This document shows, piece by piece, positions 35,137 through 44,521 of a stretch of DNA of 64,000 bases. Numbering within the stretch: the stretch's first letter is position 1; the number at the start of each line of letters is the position of its first letter. This stretch comes from Shimia sp. Lineage in GTDB: Bacteria > Pseudomonadota > Alphaproteobacteria > Rhodobacterales > Rhodobacteraceae. The translations under genes and the position numbers were made by a program. Under the pieces are notes generated by a model. That model was not told the origin of the DNA. It did no database searches and saw only the letters and a list, made by a program, of their open reading frames with translations. Where the stretch lies: assembly GCF_022448905.1 (NCBI RefSeq), contig NZ_JAKVCW010000009.1, forward strand, positions 62,001 through 126,000. The letters run 5' to 3'.

Positions 35137-36459
35137 CTATGGGAGGACCTTTTCAATCGCGGCCTCAAGCGTGCCGACAATAAGATCGATGTGAGATGAC
35201 TCCATGATAAAGGGAGGCGCCAAAAGGATATGCGCGCCTCGTTTGCCGTCGATTGTGCCGCCCATGGGATAACAGATCAGACCCGCCTCAAACGCCGCCG
35301 TCTTGAGACGCGGAGCCAAGACCAGATCAGGATCAAATGGCTCTTTGGTCTCTCGGTCTTTAACCAACTCCAACCCAAGAAACAGCCCCCGCCCACGGAT
35401 GTCACCGATATGAGGATGCTGTCCAAAGGCATCGTTCAACTCTTGGTGTAACTTTGCCCCCAACGGCGCGACATTGGATACCACATCGTCATCAATCAAC
35501 CGATTCGCGACCGCCAGTGCCGCAGCTGCAGCGGTCGGGTGACCATTGTAGGTATGCCCATGTTGGAAAAACCCTGAACCATCTCTGATCACATTGTAAA
35601 TCTCAGAGGTACAGAGCATTGCGCCAATTGGCTGATACCCTGCCCCCAAACCTTTTGCGATGGCGCAGATATCTGGGCTAATGTGCTCTTGCTCATAGGC
35701 GAACAAAGAGCCTGTTCGCCCCATGCCACACATAACTTCATCAAGAATGAGCAAGACGCCGTACTTATCACATATGTCCCGGACCCTCTTGAAGTAGCCT
35801 TCTACAGGCGGGACTGCACCCGAAGTTGCGCCCACCACAGGTTCTGCCACAAAGGCGAGTACCTCTTCCGGACCCAGTTCGAGAATCTTGTCTTCCAACT
35901 CCTGCGCAACCCGCTGCCCATAGTTATGACCTGTTTCGTCCACTTCTTGGCCGCGATAGGCGTAGCACGGCACGATATGATGGGTCTCCATCAGCAAGGG
36001 CGAGAACGGCTCGCGACGCCAAAGGTTGCCGCCTGTTGCCAGCGCACCAAGGGTATTGCCATGGTAACTTTGACGGCGCGCAATCACGTGCCGGCGTTTC
36101 GGTTCACCTTTTTCCAGCATGTATTGGCGCGCAAGTTTTAGGGCACTTTCCATAGCCTCGGAGCCGCCAGACACCAAATAGACCCGATCCAGGTTTCCGG
36201 GCGCATTGGCAATAAGTTTGGCAGCCAGTTCCTCCGCAGGCTCTGACGTGAAAAATCCGGTATGCGCGAAAGCGGTGGCATCAAGTTGCGCCTTGATCGC
36301 CTCGATCACGGCCGGATCAGAGTGCCCAAGACAACTGACAGCTGCGCCACCCGAACCATCAAAATACGCCTTGCCCTCCGTGTCGTAAAGAAACACACCT
36401 TCTCCTCTGGCCACAGTTGGGAGCGACTTGCGGCTGTGTCGTGGAAATACATGGCTCAT
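35137..36459 (-). CDS. Class III (omega) aminotransferase
   Basis: A 440-residue PLP enzyme moving an amino group from an omega- or beta-amino acid to a keto acid. Lys269 in CAIAKGLGAGYQPIGA would bind PLP, Asp240 in LILDEVMCGMGRTG contacts the pyridine nitrogen, and SGGSEA (98-103) holds the phosphate. It overlaps the upstream BKACE gene by ATGA, so both are made together. That pairing suggests the product is a beta-keto acid for the BKACE enzyme, making a beta-amino acid the likely donor. Confidence 0.88.
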   Translation of the reverse strand: MSHVFPRHSRKSLPTVARGEGVFLYDTEGKAYFDGSGGAAVSCLGHSDPAVIEAIKAQLDATAFAHTGFFTSEPAEELAAKLIANAPGNLDRVYLVSGGSEAMESALKLARQYMLEKGEPKRRHVIARRQSYHGNTLGALATGGNLWRREPFSPLLMETHHIVPCYAYRGQEVDETGHNYGQRVAQELEDKILELGPEEVLAFVAEPVVGATSGAVPPVEGYFKRVRDICDKYGVLLILDEVMCGMGRTGSLFAYEQEHISPDICAIAKGLGAGYQPIGAMLCTSEIYNVIRDGSGFFQHGHTYNGHPTAAAAALAVANRLIDDDVVSNVAPLGAKLHQELNDAFGQHPHIGDIRGRGLFLGLELVKDRETKEPFDPDLVLAPRLKTAAFEAGLICYPMGGTIDGKRGAHILLAPPFIMESSHIDLIVGTLEAAIEKVLP

Positions 36460-37286
36460 GAAACTTGCACCTTTTCTAACAATGGTCGCCCAAAAGAGGT
36501 GGCGTGCTGTACAACGAGCGACACGCTTTCTACATTGTCGCGGAGCAGCTCTCCGTTCTTTTTGTGTAGGTTGTTTTCAAACCCAACCCGCACGTGACCT
36601 TTCAAACGCAACACGTCGCGCACAACACGTTGCTCCGTTGGACCAAAGGCGCAGACAGTCCACGATGTCACATCATCCCCCAACAGGTTTAGGAGCCCTG
36701 GAAGTGTGTATGGTTGCGCATCTTTGAGCGGCTCATAGCTGCCAAGAACCAGCAAGACATCGCGCTGTGTTGGCTTGATGACTCCATTGGCTAACCAGGC
36801 CTTGTATTGGTGAATATCTTCTGAGTCGTAGAGGATGTGCTGCAAATGAACTCCGGCCTCTTGCGCAAAGCCGTACATGCGGTGGGCAACGCGCTCGTCT
36901 CGCGCCATTTCGCGCACAGAAACACTGGTTGCGGTTGGCACCAGTTGCTTGACGGTTTCGAGTTGGGCCTGGACGCCGTACATTCCGGCTGCTTCCGTGG
37001 TGATCTGTATCTGAAGCCCCCGTGCCGTTTCGGACACAGCGGCCATCGCTTCCCGGTACAATCCAGGATCCAGCGAATGTTTCTGATCTTTGTCGCGCAC
37101 GTGCAAATGCAGTTCATGCGCCCCCGCCTCTAAACACGCCGCTGAGGTGGCCGCGATTTCCTCAATGGTAACCGGCACCATGGGATGGTCGCGTTTGGTC
37201 TTACGCGCCCCATTGGGGGCAACGGTGACCTTGAGAGGCGGCAATTCGGCAGGCTGGTGACGGGTAGTGATGCTGTCTTTGGGCAT
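36456..37286 (-). CDS. Beta-keto acid cleavage enzyme (BKACE, DUF849)
   Basis: A 276-residue zinc enzyme of the family that condenses a beta-keto acid with acetyl-CoA and splits it into acetoacetate and a new acyl-CoA. Typical features are TVAPNGARKTKRDHP near the N-terminus, the metal pair His60 and His62 in HLHVRD, and ITTEAAGMYG. The start at 37286 is where homology begins; a 40-codon upstream extension has no support. It is divergent from the RpiR regulator gene across about 107 bases and is followed by a coupled aminotransferase. Confidence 0.82.
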   Translation of the reverse strand: MPKDSITTRHQPAELPPLKVTVAPNGARKTKRDHPMVPVTIEEIAATSAACLEAGAHELHLHVRDKDQKHSLDPGLYREAMAAVSETARGLQIQITTEAAGMYGVQAQLETVKQLVPTATSVSVREMARDERVAHRMYGFAQEAGVHLQHILYDSEDIHQYKAWLANGVIKPTQRDVLLVLGSYEPLKDAQPYTLPGLLNLLGDDVTSWTVCAFGPTEQRVVRDVLRLKGHVRVGFENNLHKKNGELLRDNVESVSLVVQHATSFGRPLLEKVQVS

Positions 37287-37325
37287 CTTTGAAGCTTTCC
37301 AAGTTGAGATAAGCCAGAACATCTT

Positions 37326-37339
37326 GAAACAAACGTTTC
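37326..37339. promoter_or_regulatory. Palindromic operator candidate between BKACE and rpiR genes
   Basis: GAAAC-aaac-GTTTC is a perfect inverted repeat with 5-base arms in the divergent promoter region. RpiR regulators often bind GAAA/TTTC-type palindromes. It lies just upstream of a possible -35 element TTGACC at 37345. Confidence 0.45.
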
Positions 37340-37344
37340 GAATC

Positions 37345-37372
37345 TTGACCCGAGCTAAAACATCTGGATAAA
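37345..37372 (+). promoter_or_regulatory. Possible sigma70-type promoter of the rpiR gene
   Basis: TTGACC (37345-37350) is followed after 16 bases by GATAAA (37367-37372). The -35 box is good, the -10 box only fair. Transcription would start very near the GTG start codon. Confidence 0.4.
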
Positions 37373-37393
37373 TCCTGTCAAGTGGAGGGATTC

Positions 37394-38260
37394 GTGAACA
37401 GATCAAACCGTCTTCAGGAACGGGTAGCGGGCAATTATGCCGACCTGAGCGTCAAGCTGCGGGCTGCGGCCGACTATGTGTTGGCCAATGAAATGGACGT
37501 AGCCGCGCGATCCTTGCGGGCAATTTCTGCTGCGAGTGGTGTATCTCCCGCGACCCTTTCCAGACTGGCCCGCGTATTAGGCTTTGAAACCTATGAAGAA
37601 CTGCGGGAGTTATGTCGGGACTCCGTTGGAGAGCGATCCCAATCGCTATCCCAGCGGGTTAAAAGACTACAAGACGACTCAGATGAAGCGGTGCCGATCT
37701 ACGACCGGCAAGCCGCGGCCTGTATTTCCAACATCACAACCCTCGTCGATACGCTAGACAAAGACCGATTACAAAAAACTGTGAACGCCCTGGCAGAGGC
37801 CAAATCCGTGGTGCTTTTTGGCGCCTTTGGCTCCACCGGGATTGTTGAATACATGGCCTATCTGACGAACTACTTCTCGACGACTTGGACACTGGCAGGC
37901 CGTATGGGCGCCTCATTAGGGGCATCACTCGCCGCCATGGGGCCAGACGACGTTTTGCTGGTTGTCACCAAGACGCCATATGCTGCGCGGGCAGTCCGAG
38001 CGGTGGAAGCAGCACAGCAAATCGGGGCAAGAACCATCGTGATCAGTGACAGCCACGCCTGTCCTGCGATCAAATTCGCAACTTTTCCCTTTATTGTTCC
38101 GTCAGATAGTCCACAATTCTTCTCGTCCTATGCGGCGACTCTGACATTAATGGAGTCGATGGTTGCAATGTTGGTGGCCCAGTCCGGCGAAGGGACAAAC
38201 GAGCGCATCCGAGAGGTTGAGCGACACAATCAACGCCTGGGTGATTTCTGGGTGGACTAA
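37394..38260 (+). CDS. RpiR family regulator (HTH plus SIS domain)
   Basis: A 288-residue regulator. The N-terminal HTH_6 domain covers about 1-75 ([20 protein letters not shown]). A SIS sugar-phosphate or ligand-binding domain covers about 115-250 ([31 protein letters not shown]). The GTG at 37394 has GGAGGG just upstream and is preferred to the GTG at 37382. It stands between the BKACE-aminotransferase pair and the TAXI-TRAP genes and could control both, probably responding to a carboxylate intermediate. Confidence 0.85.
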   Translation: MNRSNRLQERVAGNYADLSVKLRAAADYVLANEMDVAARSLRAISAASGVSPATLSRLARVLGFETYEELRELCRDSVGERSQSLSQRVKRLQDDSDEAVPIYDRQAAACISNITTLVDTLDKDRLQKTVNALAEAKSVVLFGAFGSTGIVEYMAYLTNYFSTTWTLAGRMGASLGASLAAMGPDDVLLVVTKTPYAARAVRAVEAAQQIGARTIVISDSHACPAIKFATFPFIVPSDSPQFFSSYAATLTLMESMVAMLVAQSGEGTNERIREVERHNQRLGDFWVD

Positions 38261-38309
38261 AGACAAAAAGACTGAAATTTCAATACTATCATCAACTAGG
38301 GAGCCTAAG

Positions 38310-39272
38310 ATGATTTCGAAACTGAAACTGGCCGGTGCGGCCATTATCGCCTCCATGGGCATTTCTGCAGGTGCCTCTGCACAGGAGTTCATCTCCATCG
38401 GCACCGGCGGCGTGACCGGCGTTTACTACCCAACCGGTGGTGCAATCTGCCGTCTGGTCAACAAAGGCCGCAAAGAGCACGGCATCCGCTGTGCTGTGGA
38501 ATCCACCGGCGGTTCTGTCTACAACATCAACACCATCAAAGCTGGTGAGCTGGAATTTGGCGTTGCGCAGTCTGACTGGCAGCACCACGCCTACAACGGC
38601 ACCTCCAAATTCTCTGACAACCCGTTCCCGGATATCCGCGCGGTGTTCTCTGTTCACCCTGAGCCATTCACTGTCATCGCGCGTTCCGACGCCGGTGTGA
38701 GCAGCTTTGCTGACCTCAAAGGCAAGCGTGTAAATGTTGGCAACCCTGGTTCCGGTCAGCGCGCCACCATGGAAGTGGTGATGGACGCATATGGCATTGG
38801 TATGGACGACTTTGCTCTGGCAACCGAGTACAAAGGTTCCGAAATGGCGAAGCAGCTGTGTGACGGCAACATCGATGCAATGATCTACACCATCGGCCAC
38901 CCAGCCGCGGCAATCAAAGAAGCAACCACCACCTGTGACGCAAACCTGGTGAGCGTAACCGGCCCAGAAATCGAAAAGCTGGTTGCTGACAACCCGTTCT
39001 ACCGCGTCGCAACCATCCCGGGTGGCATGTACAAAGGCACCGATGGCGACACCACCACCTTCGGTGTTGGCGCAACCTTCGTGACTTCCGCGACCATTCC
39101 TGACGAAGTTGTCTACGTTGTCGCCAAGTCCGTGATGGAAAACGTGGAAGACTTCCGCAAGCTGCACCCTGCGTTTGCAAACCTGGACCCAGCCGAGATG
39201 GTCAAGGACGGCCTCAGCGCACCTCTGCACCCAGGTGCCGAGAAGGCCTACATGGAACTGGGACTGAAGTAA
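38310..39272 (+). CDS. TAXI family TRAP transporter solute-binding subunit
   Basis: A 320-residue periplasmic protein. The signal peptide [20 protein letters not shown] is cut near residue 24. TAXI-family motifs follow: [40 protein letters not shown] and [20 protein letters not shown]. It is preceded by AGGGAG. TAXI-TRAP systems import organic acids such as glutamate or oxoglutarate, using ion gradients. A strong hairpin separates it from the permease gene. Confidence 0.92.
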   Translation: MISKLKLAGAAIIASMGISAGASAQEFISIGTGGVTGVYYPTGGAICRLVNKGRKEHGIRCAVESTGGSVYNINTIKAGELEFGVAQSDWQHHAYNGTSKFSDNPFPDIRAVFSVHPEPFTVIARSDAGVSSFADLKGKRVNVGNPGSGQRATMEVVMDAYGIGMDDFALATEYKGSEMAKQLCDGNIDAMIYTIGHPAAAIKEATTTCDANLVSVTGPEIEKLVADNPFYRVATIPGGMYKGTDGDTTTFGVGATFVTSATIPDEVVYVVAKSVMENVEDFRKLHPAFANLDPAEMVKDGLSAPLHPGAEKAYMELGLK

Positions 39273-39297
39273 GGTCAGCCTGAGTTTACAAGTATTG

Positions 39298-39329
39298 GAA
39301 GCGCCCCGAAGTCCATTTCGGGGCGCTTC
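39298..39329 (+). other. Intercistronic mRNA hairpin between TAXI binding protein and TRAP permease
   Basis: Thirteen bases (39298-39310) pair perfectly with 39317-39329 around the loop GTCCAT. The run after it is TCAACAAGG, so it is not a normal terminator. It starts 26 bases after the stop codon. Confidence 0.7.
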
Positions 39330-39356
39330 TCAACAAGGGGTTCAACGGGGAAGATT

Positions 39357-41990
39357 ATGGCTCAAGATCATCAGAATGATGGCGCGGCCAAAGCCGACGC
39401 GCTGGTTGCGGAAGTCGATACTGGCGCACGCAACGCCGAAGGTTTTCAAGGTCAACTAATCATCGCGATCTGCATCATCTGGTCGCTTTTTCAACTTTAC
39501 ATCGCATCAAAACTTCCAGGTGTCCTGGCGCAATCAACCGGCTTTACCGGGTTTGCCAACATCGTGGGACAGGCGCGCTACATCCACCTGGCCTTTGCCA
39601 TCGCTTTGGCCATTTTGGCCTTTCCGATGTTCAAGTCGTCGCCACGTGATCGTATCCCACTTTATGATTGGGCGCTGATCGCATTGGGCGTTGGCGCTTG
39701 TTTGTACCTCGTTGTTTTCCGCTACCAGATCGCGGACCGCCCCGGCCTTTGGACAACCGCCGACATCACAATGTCAGCAATTGGCATGGTGGTGTTGATG
39801 ATCTGTGTCTACCGCTCTTTGGGGCTGCCTCTTGTGATCATCGCAGGCTCTTTCGTGTTGTTTGCCTTCTTTGGTGGCAACTCTGAATGGGTGCGCGACA
39901 TCACCAACTATGGAGGCGCATCGCTTTCCAAGGCTCTTGGCCACTACTGGATGCAGACCGAAGGCGTGTTTGGTGTCGCCCTAGGCGTGTCGACCTCGAT
40001 GATCTTCCTATTTGTGCTGTTCGGCGCACTTCTTGACCGTGCTGGTGGCGGCAATTGGTTCATCAAAGTCGCGATTGCTTTGCTTGGCGCCTTACGTGGT
40101 GGACCTGCAAAGGCTTCGGTTTTGAGTTCGATGATGACCGGCATGATCTCCGGTAGTTCGATTGCCAACACAGTGACAACCGGTACGTTCACCATTCCCT
40201 TGATGAAGCGCATTGGCTTCCCTGCTGAAAAAGCCGGGGCGGTTGAAGTCGCTTCTTCTACCAACGGCCAGTTGACCCCGCCTGTAATGGGCGCGGCGGC
40301 GTTCCTGATGGTGGAATATGTCAATATCCCATACATTGATGTGGTCAAACACGCGTTCCTACCCGCCGTCATTTCCTACATTGCGCTGCTATACATTGTG
40401 CATCTGGAAGCTTTGAAAATGGAGATGAAGGGCCTTAAAAAGGCCGGTCGTCACATTGGGCCTATCATGATTATGGTTCTGTTCCTGACCGGCTTCCTCG
40501 GTCTGGCAGCAATCACCTTCGTGATGATTGGCGTGCGTAACCTGCTCGATCCTGTGATGGGTGATAGTATTTATGCAGCGATTGTTCTTCTGGCGATTAT
40601 GTATCTCGCACTACTGTACTTGGCCTCCAAGTATCCAGATGTGGCGATGGATGACCCCAATGCGCCGCTGGAAGCGCCCCGCCTGACCCCGACACTTCTG
40701 GGCGGTGCCTACTATTCCCTGCCAATCTTCATTCTGGTGTGGAACCTGATGGTGAAAACGGAAAACCTTGACCGTTTGTCACCGGCGCTTTCGGCCTTCT
40801 GGGCCACGATCTTCATGATCATTGTCGCGTTGACACACCGCCCGATCAAAGCCTTCTTCCGAGGCGAAACCGCGCTCAACACCGCGTTTTCCGTTGGCTG
40901 GGCTGACTTTGTGCAGGGCCTGATCATGGGCGCACGCAACATGATTGGAATTGGCGTGGCAACCGGCGCTGCCGGCATCATTGTCGGCACCATCAGCTTG
41001 ACCGGAGCGCACCAAGTGATTGGGCAGGTCATTGAAGTCATCTCAGGCGGTAACCTGATCATCCTGCTGGTGTTGGTGGCAATCCTGTCTCTGATCCTAG
41101 GCATGGGCCTGCCAACCACAGCGAACTACATTGTGGTAAGCTCGCTCATGGCGCCGGTAATTGTCAGCGTTGGGGCACAAGCAGGTCTCGTTGTACCGTT
41201 GATCGCGGTCCATATGTTTGTGTTCTACTTCGGCATCCTTGCGGACGACACGCCTCCTGTGGGCTTGGCGGCCTATGCCGCAGCGGCCATCTCTCGCGGC
41301 GATCCAATCAAGACCGGTATTCAGGGCTTTGCCTATGATATCCGGACCGCTTTGTTGCCATTTATGTTCATCTTCAACACCGATCTGCTGCTGATCGATG
41401 TGGGGCTGGCAAAAGCAGTGCTGGTGTTTTTCATCAGCCTGATCGCGATGTTGATATTTGCAGCCGCCACGCAGGGCTACTTCATCGCGAAGTCGAAACG
41501 TTGGGAAAGTGCAGCCTTGCTCTTCATCGCCTTTATGCTGTTCCGTCCGGACTTCTTCCTAGATCTGGTGACAGAGAAGTATCAAAGCGTCAGTGGTCCA
41601 CAGGCTGTGCAGCTTGTCGGCGAGCAACCGGAAGGCAGCTTGATCCGCTTCAAAGTTGAAGGACCCGATTTTGACACCGGCGAAAACCGGGCAACCACCA
41701 TCACCATGGTCTATCCGGGCGGTGAGCCTGATGCCGCGATGATGGAGAACGGGCTGACTGTATTTGAAGAAGACGGCAAGCTGTTCCTTGAAGAACCGTT
41801 CCCAGGCACGCCGTACTTCGGGTCTTTGGGCACCGAGTATGACTACTACGGTGATACGCCAGTGGTGATTTCCCAAGTGGAAGTTGAAAACGAGCGGATG
41901 CCGAAAGAGCTGTTCTTCATTCCGGCGCTTCTGTTGTTGGCCGGTCTGATGCTCATTCAGCGGCCTCGCGCCACGCAGCCTGCATTCTAG
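39357..41990 (+). CDS. TRAP transporter fused permease (4TM plus 12TM) with DUF3394-like tail
   Basis: An 877-residue inner-membrane protein in which the small (DctQ-like) and large (DctM-like) TRAP subunits are one chain, as usual for TAXI systems. Typical large-subunit motifs are GGPAKASVLSSMMTGMISGS, TNGQLTPPVMGAAAF and GMGLPTTANYIVVSSLMAP. After the last core helices, about 150 residues (from roughly 730) form a DUF3394-like soluble region (QLVGEQPEGSLIRFKVEGPD) and a final helix. It pairs with the binding protein upstream and the Usp protein downstream. Confidence 0.92.
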   Translation: MAQDHQNDGAAKADALVAEVDTGARNAEGFQGQLIIAICIIWSLFQLYIASKLPGVLAQSTGFTGFANIVGQARYIHLAFAIALAILAFPMFKSSPRDRIPLYDWALIALGVGACLYLVVFRYQIADRPGLWTTADITMSAIGMVVLMICVYRSLGLPLVIIAGSFVLFAFFGGNSEWVRDITNYGGASLSKALGHYWMQTEGVFGVALGVSTSMIFLFVLFGALLDRAGGGNWFIKVAIALLGALRGGPAKASVLSSMMTGMISGSSIANTVTTGTFTIPLMKRIGFPAEKAGAVEVASSTNGQLTPPVMGAAAFLMVEYVNIPYIDVVKHAFLPAVISYIALLYIVHLEALKMEMKGLKKAGRHIGPIMIMVLFLTGFLGLAAITFVMIGVRNLLDPVMGDSIYAAIVLLAIMYLALLYLASKYPDVAMDDPNAPLEAPRLTPTLLGGAYYSLPIFILVWNLMVKTENLDRLSPALSAFWATIFMIIVALTHRPIKAFFRGETALNTAFSVGWADFVQGLIMGARNMIGIGVATGAAGIIVGTISLTGAHQVIGQVIEVISGGNLIILLVLVAILSLILGMGLPTTANYIVVSSLMAPVIVSVGAQAGLVVPLIAVHMFVFYFGILADDTPPVGLAAYAAAAISRGDPIKTGIQGFAYDIRTALLPFMFIFNTDLLLIDVGLAKAVLVFFISLIAMLIFAAATQGYFIAKSKRWESAALLFIAFMLFRPDFFLDLVTEKYQSVSGPQAVQLVGEQPEGSLIRFKVEGPDFDTGENRATTITMVYPGGEPDAAMMENGLTVFEEDGKLFLEEPFPGTPYFGSLGTEYDYYGDTPVVISQVEVENERMPKELFFIPALLLLAGLMLIQRPRATQPAF

Positions 41991-42001
41991 GGAGACGCGA
42001 T

Positions 42002-42427
42002 ATGTTTAAGACCCTACTTCTGACAGTGGACGTAAATGACCTGAAAGGGTCCGAACGTCCGGCCGAGGTTGCCAAGTCCATGGCCACACGCGACGGTGCG
42101 GAGCTGCATATTATGAATGTGGTTCCGGATTACGGGATGTCGATTGTTGGCTCGTTCTTTAGCTCGGACCACAACAAGGCGATCCTTCAGGAAGCCAAGG
42201 TGGCGCTGGAGACCTGGGCATCCGCGCGTTTTGCGGATGTCGCAAACGTGCGCCTGCATGTGGATCAAGGCACGATCTATGATTTGGTCCTCAAGGAGGC
42301 CGAGGCCGTATCGGCGGATGCGATCATTGTGGGCGCCCACAAATCGCAGCTGAAAGACTATTTGATCGGGCCAAACGCTGCCCGAATATCGCGACACGCG
42401 AAGCAATCGGTATTTGTTGTTAGATAA
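42002..42427 (+). CDS. Universal stress protein family (UspA)
   Basis: A 141-residue protein with the Usp fold: FKTLLLTVDVNDLKGSERPA at the N-terminus, and AIIVGAHKSQLKDYLIGPNA with the ATP-type glycine region near 110, ending HAKQSVFVVR. TRAP operons often end with a Usp gene whose protein can bind ATP and bind the transporter. It starts 11 bases after the permease gene with GGGAG ahead of the ATG. Confidence 0.88.
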   Translation: MFKTLLLTVDVNDLKGSERPAEVAKSMATRDGAELHIMNVVPDYGMSIVGSFFSSDHNKAILQEAKVALETWASARFADVANVRLHVDQGTIYDLVLKEAEAVSADAIIVGAHKSQLKDYLIGPNAARISRHAKQSVFVVR

Positions 42428-42433
42428 CTTTTT

Positions 42434-42460
42434 GGAAGCCCGCTTTTAAGCGGGCTTCTT
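42434..42460. terminator. Bidirectional terminator between uspA and the CocE-type gene
   Basis: GAAGCCCGCTT (42434-42444) and AAGCGGGCTTC (42447-42457) form a perfect stem. T-rich bases follow on the plus strand (TTCTTA) and AAAAGTT precedes it, giving AACTTTTT on one side and U-rich RNA on both. It serves the convergent genes ending at 42427 and 42473. Confidence 0.8.
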
Positions 42461-42472
42461 CTTACGCGGCCC

Positions 42473-44458
42473 TCATTCTCTCGGCACGGAAACATCCCAA
42501 GCCTTGTGAAAGACTTCTATGTCGCCTTCTTCGGCGCGCAGGTTAGCTTTGATAAAGAAATGATCCGCATCTACCGTCATTTCCAAATCCGCTTTCACCA
42601 CAACGGACCACGAACCGCGCGACATGTGGCGCTCCCAGGCAAAGGAGGCACAGGCGGACGTTGGGTCTCCATCAACAATGGAAAATTCCTCCCAGTGTTT
42701 TGTGCCGCTCACCAGGTTTATGTTCAAATCCCGCAGCAATCCGCTATCGCTCTCAATTTCTTGCGTCGTCTTGCCAAGCCCTACATCCCGCACAATGCGT
42801 TTGCTTTCGCGCCCCTCTGTAAGCCGTTCCGTCTCCCTTGGGCTGGCAGACTTTGGACGATCAAAAGTCCACTCATCTCCGTCAGTGGTCTCGCGAACTG
42901 GAAGCATTATCGTGCCTTCATGGAGCTCCAAGGTGGCCAGCTCTGCTTCCGGCCAGACAAAAGGCCAGTAGCTTGTAGACAATGCAGCACGTAGTTTGTG
43001 ACCGTCCGGAACGCGATAAGCGCATTGGTCCAGAACCACCTCCACGTCGATTTCACTCCCGACCGGCACATCCACGTTTGCGTGATGCCCTTTTCGATGC
43101 CTTAGATTGAGAAATCCGTGTGAGATGAGGGTGCTTTCCCCATTCGGATGCACATCACATAGCCGAACGGCAAGCTGCGCTTTGGATGTATCCGAGGTGA
43201 GCTTCAGCTGCAGCTTTGGCGCCCCCACCAGATCCAGAGGCTCCTCCAGTACAATGCTGTCAAAACACGAGCTCCGCAGGTCATCTTGCCGTTGATCGTC
43301 CGGTAATTCACCTGGGCCAAAGCCAAATGGGAAGTACTCCCCCGCCATTTGACCGCACGCCAAATCGGGCAACACCTGTCGTCCCACTGGCGCCATAGTG
43401 TCAGACAGCGTGTCTCCGACCAGATGCAAGGACAGGACATCAGAAGGTTTACCTGCCGCGTCGGCAATCCATCTGCCAGGCCTATGATCGTACTGCACCG
43501 CCGGAGCCACGCCATCCATCAGCCACCGGCGCATATCCGGAAACTTGTCTGCGCCGTTATCTTTGCCTTTCAGCCAGCAATCCCACCAAGCCAGCAATTC
43601 CCCCAAGAAATCGATTTGTGGCCCAGGTACAGCGAAATGCGGATACTTGTGGTTCCAGGGACCGATCAGTCCTTTCACCGGCGCAGACAGATTCTCGACA
43701 AGATGAGACACCGTGTTGCGATAACCATCATGCCACCCGCCAACGCTTAGAACCGCCGCCTTGATGTTATCATATCCTTCGCAAACGGAGCCGTGCTCCC
43801 AATACTCGTCGCGATTTTGATGCCGTGTCCATATCTCGGCCAAGCAAGGCGTGTTTTCCAAACGGTGCAGCCACATGTCACGCCAGCGGTCTCCCACAAT
43901 TTCGGGGTCAGGGGGCAACGCAAACCACCCCAGCACTGTTGCAGCCCAAGCTGGGTTTTCGCCCAGCATGATCCCACCTTTGTAGTGGATGTCGTCGGCA
44001 TAGCGATCCACGGTCGAGCATAAGCTGGCAACGGCCTTCAACGCTGGCGGCGCGAAGGCGGCAATTTGCAACCCATTGAAGCCCCCCCAACTGATCCCCA
44101 TCATTCCAACGTTTCCGTTGCACCAATCCTGTGCTGCCAGCCACTTAATGACGGCAACACCATCGTCAAGCTCTTGCGGTGAGTATTCGTCTTCAAACAA
44201 CCCTTCGCTGTCACCACACCCCCGCATGTCCACGCGCACACAGGTGTAGCCATGTCCCGCAAGGTAGGGAAGTGTCAGCGCATCGCGTTCTGCGGTGCCA
44301 TCACGCTTCCGATAAGGCAGATATTCCAGAATTGCGGGCACCCGCTCTGTCGTTTGCGGACGCCAAACACGAGCTGACAATTTGATGCCATCCGGCATCT
44401 TGATCCAAAGATGAGATTCTTCAACAACCTCATATGGAAACTCTTGAACGACCTGCAT
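42473..44458 (-). CDS. CocE/NonD family serine hydrolase
   Basis: A 661-residue alpha/beta hydrolase of the X-Pro dipeptidyl-peptidase S15 type. The nucleophile is Ser123 in MMGISWGGFNG, and an oxyanion/substrate region follows VRVDMRGCGDSEG. The C-terminal third forms the jelly-roll domain typical of cocaine esterase and glutaryl-7-ACA acylase relatives (LRSSCFDSIVLEEPLDLVGA). No signal peptide is seen. Substrates are esters or amides. Its place beside the TRAP operon suggests it might act on the imported compound, but it is on the opposite strand. Confidence 0.85.
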   Translation of the reverse strand: MQVVQEFPYEVVEESHLWIKMPDGIKLSARVWRPQTTERVPAILEYLPYRKRDGTAERDALTLPYLAGHGYTCVRVDMRGCGDSEGLFEDEYSPQELDDGVAVIKWLAAQDWCNGNVGMMGISWGGFNGLQIAAFAPPALKAVASLCSTVDRYADDIHYKGGIMLGENPAWAATVLGWFALPPDPEIVGDRWRDMWLHRLENTPCLAEIWTRHQNRDEYWEHGSVCEGYDNIKAAVLSVGGWHDGYRNTVSHLVENLSAPVKGLIGPWNHKYPHFAVPGPQIDFLGELLAWWDCWLKGKDNGADKFPDMRRWLMDGVAPAVQYDHRPGRWIADAAGKPSDVLSLHLVGDTLSDTMAPVGRQVLPDLACGQMAGEYFPFGFGPGELPDDQRQDDLRSSCFDSIVLEEPLDLVGAPKLQLKLTSDTSKAQLAVRLCDVHPNGESTLISHGFLNLRHRKGHHANVDVPVGSEIDVEVVLDQCAYRVPDGHKLRAALSTSYWPFVWPEAELATLELHEGTIMLPVRETTDGDEWTFDRPKSASPRETERLTEGRESKRIVRDVGLGKTTQEIESDSGLLRDLNINLVSGTKHWEEFSIVDGDPTSACASFAWERHMSRGSWSVVVKADLEMTVDADHFFIKANLRAEEGDIEVFHKAWDVSVPRE

Positions 44459-44521
44459 GGGCGCCTCCTCTGCCTCTCAGTGGTAATCTTCGAGGAAACG
44501 CCACGATTTGTCAGAAAAAAT

